This document shows positions 37,034-45,449 of a DNA stretch of 64,000 nt, piece after piece. The translations under genes and the position numbers were made by a program. Each line of letters opens with the position of its first letter. Positions within the stretch are counted from its first letter, which is position 1. The stretch is taken from contig NZ_FODB01000002.1 in NCBI RefSeq assembly GCF_900110265.1, positions 1 to 64,000 of the forward strand. Direction: 5' to 3'. The stretch comes from Vreelandella aquamarina (GTDB lineage: Bacteria > Pseudomonadota > Gammaproteobacteria > Pseudomonadales > Halomonadaceae). The notes under the pieces were generated by a model, which was not told the origin of the DNA, searched no databases, and worked only from the letters and a program-made list of their open reading frames with translations.

Positions 37034-37660
37034 TTAGGTGACGGGAATCATCACTATTTTGCGGTAGGCGGGGCGTTCGGCGAGCTGCTCTACCCAGCGC
37101 TGTAGAAGCGGGCGGGGCTGCCAAGTAAGGCCGCTGTTTAAGAGATTGTAGGTGAACGGGGCGATGGCGATATCGGCAAGGCCGAATTCATCACCAGAGA
37201 ACCAGGACTGCTGGCTTAACGCGGCGTCTAGCTGGGCGAAGAGTTTTTCGCAGGTGGCGATGGCGGGGTCTAGCAGTGTGCTATCGCGCTGCTCCGGCGG
37301 GGTGCGTACATAGCCCATCAAAATGGTGCGGTGGGCGGGGGTTAGCAGGCTGGTGGACCAGTCCATCCACTTTTCCATTTGCGCCCGTTTGGCAGGGCTT
37401 TCAATCCATAAATGGTTGGGGCCGTACTGCGCCGCTAGGTAGCGGATGATGGTGTTGGACTCCCACAGCACGCTTTGGGTGGCGTCATCTTTAAGCAGCG
37501 GCACCAAGCCGTTGGGGTTCATGGCGAGGTATTCTGGCGTGTCGTTTACGCCGTGTTGCAGGCCTGCCATGACCTGCTCGAACGGTAGTTCCAGTTCTTC
37601 CAGTGCCCAGAGCACTTTTTTAACGTTGGTGGAGTTGTTGCGGCCCCAAAGCGTAATCAT
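37034..37660 (-). CDS. Glutathione S-transferase family protein
   Basis: A 208-residue cytosolic GST: N-terminal thioredoxin-like domain (1-80, with [22 protein letters not shown] at the start, where Ser/Asn in NNSTN is the likely glutathione-activating residue) and C-terminal helical domain (90-208). The glutathione-site signatures GLVPLL and [10 protein letters not shown] are present, and [11 protein letters not shown] holds the conserved N-capping Asp. Substrate unknown. It is flanked on both sides by a direct 60-bp intergenic repeat. Confidence 0.9.
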   Translation of the reverse strand: MITLWGRNNSTNVKKVLWALEELELPFEQVMAGLQHGVNDTPEYLAMNPNGLVPLLKDDATQSVLWESNTIIRYLAAQYGPNHLWIESPAKRAQMEKWMDWSTSLLTPAHRTILMGYVRTPPEQRDSTLLDPAIATCEKLFAQLDAALSQQSWFSGDEFGLADIAIAPFTYNLLNSGLTWQPRPLLQRWVEQLAERPAYRKIVMIPVT

Positions 37661-37695
37661 GGCAATCCTTGTTGTTGGTTAGTTTTGTGGCGCGA

Positions 37696-37754
37696 CCAGG
37701 GCGGCGTTGCCGCCCTTCGCGGGTGCCTCGCGCTGCTCGTTACCACGCGCTACG
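37696..37754 (+). repeat. Dispersed intergenic repeat, copy 2
   Basis: Second copy of the element at 36920-36979, same orientation, starting CCAGGGCGG and containing CGCGGGTGCCTCGCG and GCTCGTTAC. It lies between the GST start and the mmsB 3' end. Confidence 0.75.
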
Positions 37755-37786
37755 CCACCCCCTCACGATTTACCACTTACCACTCA

Positions 37787-38683
37787 CTACTCACTCTTAT
37801 CCTGATACAGCTTGAGCAGGCTGGAGAAGTCGAGTTTGCCGTTGCCGCCTGCTTTGTGCAGGGTGAACAACGAACGGGCGGCGGAGCCCATGGGCACGGG
37901 GGATGCGCTTTGCTGGCTCACGTCCATGGCGAGGCCTAAGTCTTTGATCATTAGATCCACCTGGAAGCCGCCCTGGTAGCCTTTCGAGGCGGGGGCGTTT
38001 TCCATCACCCCTGGGTAGGGGTTGTAGACGTTCAGCGCCCAGTTGCCGCCGGAGCTTTGCTTCATGATTTCCGACAGCACGGCGGGGTCTAGGCCGTTTT
38101 TGACGCCCATATTGATCGCTTCGCAGGTGCCCGCCATCAGAATCGAGAGCAGCATGTTGTTGCACACTTTGGCTACCTGCCCTGCGCCGTGGTCACCGGC
38201 GTGGAAGATGTTTTTACCCATGGCTTGCAGCACTGGCTGCGCCTGGGCGAACTGAGCCTCCGAGCCGCCGACGATAAAGGTCAGCGTGCCCGCTTGGGCA
38301 CCGCCTACCCCACCGGAAACCGGTGCATCTACAAAGCCAATGCCCTTTTCAGCGCCAGCAGCGGCTACTTGGCGGGCGGTATCGGCATCAATGGTGGAGC
38401 AATCAATCACCAGCGCGCTGGGTTTGATCACCTCGAACAGCGGCGCGTCGCCATCCACGTACAACCCGCGCACGTGCTTGCCTGCGGGCAGCATGGAGAT
38501 GACGAAGTCGGCATCGGTGGCCGCTTCCGAAGCGGTGGCGGCAATCTCGCAGCCTTGAGATTTAGCGGTTTCCAGCGCTTGGGCGGAAAGGTCAAAAGCG
38601 CGCACGTTAAAGCCTGCTTTCGCCAGATTGGCGGCCATGGGGCCGCCCATATTGCCTAAACCAATAAACGCAACGGTAGTCAT
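37787..38683 (-). CDS. mmsB: 3-Hydroxyisobutyrate dehydrogenase
   Basis: Oxidises 3-hydroxyisobutyrate to methylmalonate semialdehyde in valine degradation. The 298 residues begin with the NAD fold FIGLGNMGGPMAANLAKAG. The substrate loop DAPVSGGVGGAQAGTL and the catalytic Lys in GAGQVAKVCNNML are present. Last gene of a three-gene valine module (acyl-CoA dehydrogenase, hydrolase, mmsB). The usual mmsA partner is not here. Confidence 0.95.
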   Translation of the reverse strand: MTTVAFIGLGNMGGPMAANLAKAGFNVRAFDLSAQALETAKSQGCEIAATASEAATDADFVISMLPAGKHVRGLYVDGDAPLFEVIKPSALVIDCSTIDADTARQVAAAGAEKGIGFVDAPVSGGVGGAQAGTLTFIVGGSEAQFAQAQPVLQAMGKNIFHAGDHGAGQVAKVCNNMLLSILMAGTCEAINMGVKNGLDPAVLSEIMKQSSGGNWALNVYNPYPGVMENAPASKGYQGGFQVDLMIKDLGLAMDVSQQSASPVPMGSAARSLFTLHKAGGNGKLDFSSLLKLYQDKSE

Positions 38684-38728
38684 CTTTTTGTCCTTATTAG
38701 CGTGTCATTTGCGGTGAATGAGTGTGCG

Positions 38729-39844
38729 TTATTTGAGGTCTGCCAGCGGGTTGGTGTCCCATGCGGGTGCCAGCAGTTCGTCTATAAAGGAGGGCTCGAC
38801 CGAGGCCACGTCGGGGTAGGTCCAGCTTGGCTGGCCGTCTTTATCCACCAGCAGTGCGCGTACGCCTTCGGGGAACTCCCGGTGGCGGCAGCACTGCACA
38901 GAGAGCGAAAGCTCAAACTGAAACACTTCCGCCAACGACATATGCTTGGCGCGGGCGAGCTGCTCGTGAATCAACTTGACCGAAACGGGGCTGCCGTGGG
39001 CCAAGGTTTTTTGCGCTTTGCTGAACCACTTGTCGTCGGTCTCGACCGCCAGCACAGCCTCGACCATCTGCTCGACGGTGTCGTGGTCCATCAGCTCACG
39101 AATTAAAGAAGACGACTTGTAAACTGGCGCTTCCATCTCCGCGAACACCTCTTGGGAGGCCTGCTCCAGCTCGCGCAGTACGTGATTCACTACGCCGTGG
39201 GCGTCGGTGTGTTCGCCTTCGCCCCAGCTGGCTGCTAGCAGCTTTTCGGCCAGCTCGTCGCGGTAGTGGCTGGCAATGGCGCGGTCGGCAAGACCCAGGT
39301 GAACCGCGTCCGGGGCATTAATTTGCCCACCGGTCATGGCCAGAAACCGCCCAGCGCCGCCCGGTAGGCGGTTAAGGAACCAGCTCGCGCCCACATCCGG
39401 GTACAACCCAATGGTGACTTCTGGCATAGCCAACCGGGAGGTTTCCGTGACGATGCGGTGGCTACTGCCGCTTAACAGGCCCATGCCGCCGCCCATCACG
39501 ATGCCGTTGCCCCAGCAGATCACCGGTTTGGGGAAGGTGTGCAGCTGGTAATCCAGGCGGTACTCGTTCTCGAAGAAGCGCTCGGGGAAGTCCGCGGCAC
39601 CTTCACCTTGAATGGCTTTGTAGAGGTTGACCACATCGCCACCGGCGCAGAAGGCTTTTTCGCCTGCGCTATCCAGCAGCACGGCTACGACCCGCTCGTC
39701 GCTTTGCCACTGGTTTAAGCGCGGCAGGATCTCTTCGATCATTTCCAGCGTGAGCGCATTTAAAGAGCGCTCGGCGTTCAGGGTAATCGCGCCAATCACA
39801 TGGCCATCTTGGGTGGTGTGCTCTTCAAATAGTACGCAACTCAT
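38729..39844 (-). CDS. 3-Hydroxyisobutyryl-CoA hydrolase
   Basis: Crotonase-fold enzyme releasing free 3-hydroxyisobutyrate from its CoA ester in valine degradation. The 371 residues are longer than a typical enoyl-CoA hydratase (about 260) and match the HIBCH type, with oxyanion-hole blocks EKAFCAGGDVVNLY and GNGIVMGGGMGL and the acid residues in PEVTIGLYPDVGASWFLNRL. The neighbours (isobutyryl-CoA dehydrogenase and mmsB) fix the pathway. A plain enoyl-CoA hydratase for methacrylyl-CoA is not in the cluster. Confidence 0.92.
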   Translation of the reverse strand: MSCVLFEEHTTQDGHVIGAITLNAERSLNALTLEMIEEILPRLNQWQSDERVVAVLLDSAGEKAFCAGGDVVNLYKAIQGEGAADFPERFFENEYRLDYQLHTFPKPVICWGNGIVMGGGMGLLSGSSHRIVTETSRLAMPEVTIGLYPDVGASWFLNRLPGGAGRFLAMTGGQINAPDAVHLGLADRAIASHYRDELAEKLLAASWGEGEHTDAHGVVNHVLRELEQASQEVFAEMEAPVYKSSSLIRELMDHDTVEQMVEAVLAVETDDKWFSKAQKTLAHGSPVSVKLIHEQLARAKHMSLAEVFQFELSLSVQCCRHREFPEGVRALLVDKDGQPSWTYPDVASVEPSFIDELLAPAWDTNPLADLK

Positions 39845-39890
39845 GGTTTGTCCTTATATGCTCGGGGCTTGGTGATATGTGCCCTGGCAG

Positions 39891-41045
39891 CTATAGCTCA
39901 GCGGCACCGTCGGCCAGTACGCGGCGGGAAATAATCAGCCGCATAATCTCGTTGGTGCCTTCCAGAATACGGTGCACGCGGGTATCGCGCACGTAGCGCT
40001 CCATCGGGTACTCCTTAATGTAGCCATTGCCACCGTAAAGCTGCAGCGCTTCATCGCACACCTTGAAACCCACATCGGTAGCGAACCGCTTGGCCATCGC
40101 ACAGTAGGTGGTGGCATCCGGGTGGCCCGCATCCAGCTTGGTGGCGGCCATGCGTACCAGTTGGCGGGCGGCCACCAGCTCGGTCACCATATCGGCTAGG
40201 CGGAACTGCAGCGCTTGGAACTCGGCCAGGCGCTTGCCGAACTGCTTGCGCTCTAGCATATACTCGCGGGCTTTATTGAGCGCCTGCTGAGCGGTGCCGA
40301 TCGAACACGTCGCAATATTGATGCGCCCGCCGTCCAGGCCCTTCATGGCGATTTTGAAACCGTCGCCCTCGTTGCCCAGCAGGTGGTTAGCGGGTACGCG
40401 CACGTCTTCAAAGGTGATCATGCGGGTGGGCTGGCTATTCCAACCCATTTTTTCCTCTTTGCGGCCGTAACTGATGCCCTCGCTCTTGGCATCCACCGCG
40501 AAGGCGGAAACGCCGCTGGGGCCTTCGCCGCCGGTGCGCGCCATCACCACCAGGAAATCGGTGCTACCCGCGCCGGAAATAAACATCTTGCTGCCGTTCA
40601 GCACGTAGTGCTCGCCATCACGCTTGGCGGTGGTTTTCAGCGAGGCCGCGTCGGAGCCTGCGTTGGGTTCGGTTAAGCAGTAAGAGCCCAATAGCTCGCC
40701 GGTCGCCAGCTTTTCGCCCCACTGCGCCACGGCGTCCGGTGTGCCGAAGTCCGCCAGCATCCAGGTCACCATGTTGTGGATGGTGAGGTACGCGGTGGTG
40801 GAGGTGCAGCCCATCGAGAGCTGTTCAAAAATAATGCTGGCATCGAGCCGGGAAAGGCCCAGTCCGCCGACACTTTCCGGGGCGTAGAGCGAACAGAAGC
40901 CCAACTCCCCTGCTTTACGAATCACATCGACGGGGAAAAAAGATTCTGCGTCCCACTCGGCGGCGCGGGGCTCCAGCTCGTTCTGGGCGAACGCCCGGGC
41001 CATATCGGAAAAAGCGACTTGGTCTTCACTTAGCTCAAAATTCAT
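39891..41045 (-). CDS. Acyl-CoA dehydrogenase, probable isobutyryl-CoA dehydrogenase
   Basis: FAD enzyme of 384 residues. Signatures: CLTEPNAGSDAASL and QLYGGNGYIKEYPMERYVRD. The catalytic base is in the usual short-chain place, E362 in ILEGTNEIMR, unlike the isovaleryl enzyme at 46997 whose base is in the G-helix. With mmsB and the hydrolase downstream, isobutyryl-CoA (valine) is the likely substrate. First gene of the valine module; a LiuR-like site lies about 90 bp upstream (41131-41146). Confidence 0.9.
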   Translation of the reverse strand: MNFELSEDQVAFSDMARAFAQNELEPRAAEWDAESFFPVDVIRKAGELGFCSLYAPESVGGLGLSRLDASIIFEQLSMGCTSTTAYLTIHNMVTWMLADFGTPDAVAQWGEKLATGELLGSYCLTEPNAGSDAASLKTTAKRDGEHYVLNGSKMFISGAGSTDFLVVMARTGGEGPSGVSAFAVDAKSEGISYGRKEEKMGWNSQPTRMITFEDVRVPANHLLGNEGDGFKIAMKGLDGGRINIATCSIGTAQQALNKAREYMLERKQFGKRLAEFQALQFRLADMVTELVAARQLVRMAATKLDAGHPDATTYCAMAKRFATDVGFKVCDEALQLYGGNGYIKEYPMERYVRDTRVHRILEGTNEIMRLIISRRVLADGAAEL

Positions 41046-41130
41046 GGCGTATCTCCACAGTGCGTGGATGCACCGCGCCTAGGCAGGCGGCAGGCAAGTC
41101 ACGCATTAGCTGTTGTCATTATTAGCAATG

Positions 41131-41146
41131 TTGACGTTTACGTTAA
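41131..41146 (-). promoter_or_regulatory. Candidate LiuR site upstream of the valine-degradation operon
   Basis: TTGACGTTTACGTTAA matches the perfect palindrome in the liuR promoter (TTTACGTTAACGTAAA) at 13 of 16 positions. It is 86 bp before the isobutyryl-CoA dehydrogenase start. The core promoter boxes there are unclear. Confidence 0.55.
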
Positions 41147-41231
41147 CTTATATTCTTACCCTACCTTGCGCAACCAAATCCCCCACGACCTTTGGCGTAG
41201 AAATGGGCTTACGGCCTTATTTCACAAGCAG

Positions 41232-41255
41232 AAAAAAGGGTGCCCGAAGGCACCC
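41232..41255 (-). terminator. Terminator of the liv importer operon
   Basis: On the minus strand GGGTGCC - TTCG - GGCACCC is followed by six T. It lies 34 bp after the livM stop. The stable TTCG loop strengthens the call. Confidence 0.93.
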
Positions 41256-41288
41256 AATCCACGGACAGACGCGGTTAACGGGAATCCA

Positions 41289-42290
41289 TCACTTAAAGTT
41301 TTTACGGTACATTTTGGCCAGCTCGCCGATGATGCCGCTACGGAAGCTCAGCACGCACACCACAAAGATGATGCCCAGAATCACGCTTACCCAGTTCCCC
41401 AACGGCGACTGCGCCAGCAGATGCTGCAGGCTAACCACTAGCCCCGCCCCCATCAGCGGGCCAAGCAGCGTGCCTACACCGCCCAGCAGCGTCATCAAAA
41501 TCACCTCACCCGACATATGCCAGTGGGCATCGGTGAGCGAGGCCAGCTGGAACACCACGGTTTTAGTGGAACCTGCCAAACCTGCTAGCGCCGCCGAGAG
41601 AACGAAAGCCAACAGCTTGTAGGCATCGACGTTGTAGCCCAGCGACACGGCCCGGGGCTCGTTCTCGCGAATGGCTTTCAGCACTTGCCCAAAGGGTGAA
41701 TGAACCGTGCGCTGAATCACCGCGAAGCCAAACACGAACACGGCGAAGACGAAGTAGTACATCGCCAAGTTGCTGCTCAAATCGATCACGCCAAACAGGT
41801 GCCCTCTCGGCACACCGTGCAGGCCATCCTCCCCACCGGTGAACGACGACTGCACGAACACGAAGAACATCAGCTGTGCCAGCGCCAGTGTGACCATGGC
41901 GAAGTAAATGCCCTGGCGGCGAATAGAGAGCACGCCAAACAATACGCCTAGCAGCGTTGCCATTAACGTACCCGCAAGAATGCCTAGCTCTGGCGTTAAG
42001 CCTGGGTAGCTGGCCAGCAAGTAGCCGGTCACATAGCCGCCGGTGGCTAGGAAGGCCGCATGGCCAAATGAGAGCAGCCCGGCGTAGCCCAACAGTAGGT
42101 TGAAAGCGCAGGCAAACAGCGCAAAACAGAGAATCTTCATCAAGAAGACGGGGTACGCCACAAAGGGAGCAACTAACCCCATCGCCAGCAGCACAAGGTA
42201 GAACATATTGCGGCGTAGCTTGGCGCGCCGTTGACGCTCCTGCACCACGGAGGGCAACTGGGTTGCCGAGGTGGTATGCGTTGTTGTCAT
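41289..42290 (-). CDS. livM: Branched-chain amino acid ABC transporter permease LivM
   Basis: Second membrane subunit of the importer, 333 residues with about nine to ten hydrophobic segments. After a polar start (about 30 residues) comes MFYLVLLAMGLVAPFVAYPVFLMKILCFALFA. The cytosolic EAA-like coupling loop is VLKAIRENEPRAVSLGYNVDAYKLLAFVLSA, the family signature. It follows livH by 2 bp. Confidence 0.94.
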   Translation of the reverse strand: MTTTHTTSATQLPSVVQERQRRAKLRRNMFYLVLLAMGLVAPFVAYPVFLMKILCFALFACAFNLLLGYAGLLSFGHAAFLATGGYVTGYLLASYPGLTPELGILAGTLMATLLGVLFGVLSIRRQGIYFAMVTLALAQLMFFVFVQSSFTGGEDGLHGVPRGHLFGVIDLSSNLAMYYFVFAVFVFGFAVIQRTVHSPFGQVLKAIRENEPRAVSLGYNVDAYKLLAFVLSAALAGLAGSTKTVVFQLASLTDAHWHMSGEVILMTLLGGVGTLLGPLMGAGLVVSLQHLLAQSPLGNWVSVILGIIFVVCVLSFRSGIIGELAKMYRKNFK

Positions 42291-42292
42291 GG

Positions 42293-43180
42293 TTATGCCT
42301 CCTTACCGAACAGCCCAGCGGGGCGTAGCATGAGTACCAGGATCATCACTAGAAAGATCACGGTATTAGAGGCTTCCGGGTAGTACACCTTGGTTAACCC
42401 TTCAATAATGCCCATGCCTAAGCCGGTTAAAATGGCGCCTAAAATGGAGCCCATACCGCCGATAACGACCACCGCAAACACCACAATCAATAGGCTTGAG
42501 CCCATAGTGGGCGATACCGGGTACAGCGGTGCCGCCAGCACGCCTGCAAAGGCGGCAAGCCCAACCCCAAACCCGTAGGTTAGGGTAATCAGCAGCGGTA
42601 CGTTCACACCGAACGCCTGCATCAGTTGGGAGTTTTCTGTACCGGCGCGCAGGTAGGCACCCAAGCGGGTACGCTCAATCATGAACCAGGTGAATAGACA
42701 CATGGCCAGCGCCGCTACCAGCACCCAAGCACGGTAGGTGGGCAGGAACATAAAGCCCAGGTTCAGCCCGCCCTGTAGAATGGCAGGCGTTTCGTAACGC
42801 GCCCCAGAAACGCCGAACAAGTTAATCAAAGTGCCTTCGAAAATCAGCGCCAACCCGAAGGTCAGCAGTAGCCCGTAAAGGTGGTCCAGGTGGGCAATGC
42901 GACGCAGCAGAAAGCGCTCCATCAGCATGCCGCAACCACCCACTACCAGCGGGACCAAAATCAGTGCTAGCCAATAGTTAATGCCCAGGTAGCGAAAGCC
43001 TAGCAGCGCGGCGAAGGCTCCCAGCATGTACTGCGCCCCATGGGCAAAGTTGACGATCTTCAGTAGGCCGAAGATGACCGCCAGGCCCAAACTAAGCAGT
43101 GCGTAAAAGGCACCGTTCACAAGCCCAAGCGTTAGCTGGCCCATGAACACGGCCATTGGCACGCCGAATATCATCGTCAT
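42293..43180 (-). CDS. livH: Branched-chain amino acid ABC transporter permease LivH
   Basis: First membrane subunit, 295 residues, with about eight transmembrane segments. Signatures include LTLGLVNGAFYALLSLGLAVIFGLLKIVNFAHG at the N-terminus and the coupling loop LGAYLRAGTENSQLMQAFGVNVPLL. It is separated from the binding-protein gene by 150 bp containing two hairpins, which probably lower permease expression relative to the binding protein. Confidence 0.94.
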   Translation of the reverse strand: MTMIFGVPMAVFMGQLTLGLVNGAFYALLSLGLAVIFGLLKIVNFAHGAQYMLGAFAALLGFRYLGINYWLALILVPLVVGGCGMLMERFLLRRIAHLDHLYGLLLTFGLALIFEGTLINLFGVSGARYETPAILQGGLNLGFMFLPTYRAWVLVAALAMCLFTWFMIERTRLGAYLRAGTENSQLMQAFGVNVPLLITLTYGFGVGLAAFAGVLAAPLYPVSPTMGSSLLIVVFAVVVIGGMGSILGAILTGLGMGIIEGLTKVYYPEASNTVIFLVMILVLMLRPAGLFGKEA

Positions 43181-43205
43181 GGTATGACTCTCCTCGCCGC
43201 TAAGC

Positions 43206-43227
43206 GGGCAGCCCTATAGGGCTGCCC
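43206..43227 (-). other. Intercistronic hairpin before livH
   Basis: GGGCAGCCC - TATA - GGGCTGCCC, a perfect 9-bp stem without T-run, just upstream of livH. With the hairpin at 43280-43316 it forms a structured gap between the binding-protein and permease genes. Confidence 0.6.
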
Positions 43228-43279
43228 CAGCGCGTTGCTTATTGTTAGAAACGCCTTTCATCACGCCTTTACGGCTTGC

Positions 43280-43316
43280 TTGGCCCCAGGCCAAGGCAGC
43301 AGATGCCTGGGCCTGG
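43280..43316 (-). other. Intercistronic hairpins after the binding-protein gene
   Basis: Two overlapping, competing pairings: TTGGCC-CCA-GGCCAA (43280-43294) and CCAGGCC (43286-43292) with GGCCTGG (43310-43316). They lie 15-50 bp after the binding-protein stop and lack a T-run. A 3'-end protection or partial termination role is likely. Confidence 0.5.
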
Positions 43317-43330
43317 AGCGCGTCAGCAGA

Positions 43331-44554
43331 TCAGTTCTGTACCAGCGAGCACTGGCTTTCAGACAGCGGACGGTAGGCTTCTGCGGCGGGAATGGTGCTA
43401 AGGATCTCGTAGAGGTCCCACTCACCGGTAGACTCTTCCGGCGTTTTTACCTGGGCTAGGTACATGTCGTAAATCATACGGCCATCTTCACGAATGCTGC
43501 CGTTACGGGCGAAGAAGTCGTTGATCGGCTCTTCGGCCATTTTCGCGCGCACGGTTTCGGGGTCATCGGTGCCAGCGGCTTCCACGGCTTTCAGGTAGTG
43601 CATAGTGCTGGAGTAGATACCGGCTTGCACCATGGTGGGCATACGGCCTGTTTCTTCAAAGTAACGCTCGGACCAAGCGCGGGACTCTTCATCCATGTCC
43701 CAGTACCAGCCGGTGGTCAGCAGCAGCCCTTGGGTGGCTTCTAGCCCCAGCGCGTGTACGTCGTTGAGAAAGATCAGCAGACCTGCTAATTGCTGGCCGC
43801 TTTGGGTCAGACCAAACTGGCTGGCAGTGGTAATGGCGTTGACCGTGTCGGCACCGGCATTGGCGAGGCCGACAATTTTCGCTCCAGAACCCTGCGCCTG
43901 AAGAATGTAGGAGGAGAAGTCACTGGTGGGGAACGGGTGACGCACGCCGCCGACAATTTCACCGCCATTGGCTTCTACCACACTGGTCACGTCGGCTTCC
44001 AGTGCATGGCCGAAGGCGTAATCCGCAGTGAGTAGGAACCAGCTATCGCCGCCCTGCTCAACGACGGACTTCGCGGTGCCGTTGGCCAGCGGATAGGTGT
44101 CATATACCCAGTGAATATGGTTCGGAGTACAGTGTTCGTTGGTAATACTAGACGCCGCCGAGCCCGAGACGATGCCCAGGCCGTTGTTCTCTTGCAACAC
44201 TTTGGTCACGGCGATAGACACAGACGACGCCACTAAGCCGCCAACCATATCGACGTTACGCTGGTCGATCCACTCGCGCACGGTGTTGGCACCCACGTCG
44301 GCACTGTTGCGGTCATCGGCGCTGAAAATCACAATGGGTGAGCCGTTCACGCTGCCGCCAAAATCGGCCACCGCCATTTCCATCGCAGTTTGGCCACCTG
44401 GGCCAGCCAAATCACGGTAGGTGCCGGACATATCGGCTAAGTAGCCAATACGCACTTCACCATCGCTGATCTCGGCGTGGGCGGTCGAGATCGCCATGCT
44501 GGAGGCAGCGGCAACGGCGATGCTGGCGGCCAGCGTCTTCTTCATATAGGTCAT
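43331..44554 (-). CDS. ABC transporter substrate-binding protein (LivK-like)
   Basis: Periplasmic type I binding protein of 407 residues, start ATG 44554 with AGGAG 7 nt upstream. Signal peptide: MTYMKKTLAASIAVAAASSMAISTAHA, cut at AHA-E. The mature part opens with GEVRIGYLADMSGTYRDLAGPGG, typical of the Peripla_BP_6 group. Residues such as those in SGSAASSITNEHC and SWFLLTADYAFGHALEADV belong to a subfamily assigned to diverse ligands (branched-chain amino acids, urea, amides). Branched-chain amino acids or their 2-oxo acids are inferred from the liu and valine genes on either side. Confidence 0.9.
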   Translation of the reverse strand: MTYMKKTLAASIAVAAASSMAISTAHAEISDGEVRIGYLADMSGTYRDLAGPGGQTAMEMAVADFGGSVNGSPIVIFSADDRNSADVGANTVREWIDQRNVDMVGGLVASSVSIAVTKVLQENNGLGIVSGSAASSITNEHCTPNHIHWVYDTYPLANGTAKSVVEQGGDSWFLLTADYAFGHALEADVTSVVEANGGEIVGGVRHPFPTSDFSSYILQAQGSGAKIVGLANAGADTVNAITTASQFGLTQSGQQLAGLLIFLNDVHALGLEATQGLLLTTGWYWDMDEESRAWSERYFEETGRMPTMVQAGIYSSTMHYLKAVEAAGTDDPETVRAKMAEEPINDFFARNGSIREDGRMIYDMYLAQVKTPEESTGEWDLYEILSTIPAAEAYRPLSESQCSLVQN

Positions 44555-44699
44555 GTTCGTCTCCTGGCCCTGAGGGCCTTTGTTTTTATGATGCGGACGT
44601 TCAGTTATAGCGTTTGTGTGTGGAGCGCTTGTGTATGAAACGTAAGTGTTGCGTTTGTTGTTCTTTAAGGCCGTGCTTACAGTTTAGATGGTGTGCGAT

Positions 44700-45449
44700 T
44701 TATACCCCCAGCATGCTGTTTAAATGTTCCCGCCGGGAAGGCAACTGCTCGGCGGTGATCTCCTCAACAATTTGGCCGTGATCCATCACAAAGTGGCGGT
44801 CAGCCAGCGGGGCAGCAAAGCGGAAGTTCTGCTCAACCAGCACGATGGTCATGCCGCGCTCTTTTAGCTGCACCAATACCTCGCCCAGCTTTTGCACGAT
44901 GACCGGCGCCAAGCCTTCGGTGATTTCATCCAGCAGCAGCAAGCGCGCACCGGTACGCAGAATGCGCGCCATGGCCAGCATCTGCTGTTCGCCGCCGGAG
45001 AGCCGCGTGCCCTGGCTTTTGCGACGCTCGTAGAGGTTCGGGAACATGCCGTAGATTTCATCCAAGCTCATACCGCCTGAACGCACAGTGGGTGGCAGCA
45101 GCAGGTTTTCGTGAACATCTAAGCTCGCAAAAATACCGCGCTCTTCCGGGCAGTAGCCAATCCCTAACCGGGGAATATGGTGCGGCTTCATGCGCAGGGT
45201 TTCATTGCCATTAATGACAATCGAACCAGTGCGCCGCCCGACCATATTCATAATCGCTTTTAGCGTGGTGCTGCGGCCCGCGCCGTTACGGCCCAGCAGA
45301 GTCACCAGCTCGCCACGCTTCACGTCGAAATTCACCCCATGCAGAATGTGCGATTCGCCATAGAAGGCGTGCAGGTCTTGCACTCGCAGCATCTCTAGGG
45401 TCTGGTTTTCTGGGGCTTCTTGGCTCTCGAATGCTTCTGCGGTATTCAT
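44700..45449 (-). CDS. livF: Branched-chain amino acid ABC transporter ATPase LivF, Walker A variant
   Basis: ATPase subunit of 249 residues. The signature motif LSGGEQQMLAMAR and Walker B LLLLDEITEGLAP are intact, the Q-loop region is GYCPEERGIF and the H-loop position appears as VLVEQN, as usual for LivF. Oddity: Walker A reads GRNGAGRST, with Arg59 (codon CGC) in place of the invariant Lys. It overlaps livG by 4 bp. Its partner LivG has a normal Walker A, so the ATPase pair may be asymmetric. Confidence 0.94.
   Translation of the reverse strand: MNTAEAFESQEAPENQTLEMLRVQDLHAFYGESHILHGVNFDVKRGELVTLLGRNGAGRSTTLKAIMNMVGRRTGSIVINGNETLRMKPHHIPRLGIGYCPEERGIFASLDVHENLLLPPTVRSGGMSLDEIYGMFPNLYERRKSQGTRLSGGEQQMLAMARILRTGARLLLLDEITEGLAPVIVQKLGEVLVQLKERGMTIVLVEQNFRFAAPLADRHFVMDHGQIVEEITAEQLPSRREHLNSMLGV

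Noticed and set aside
44566-44578. GGCCCTGAGGGCC hairpin next to the binding-protein ribosome binding site as a translational switch
   Set aside because: Short, does not cover the ribosome binding site, and occurs easily by chance in GC-rich DNA.
44639-44665. AAACGT...GCGTTT upstream of the ABC binding-protein gene as a fourth LiuR site
   Set aside because: Only one half resembles the palindrome and the spacing is wrong.
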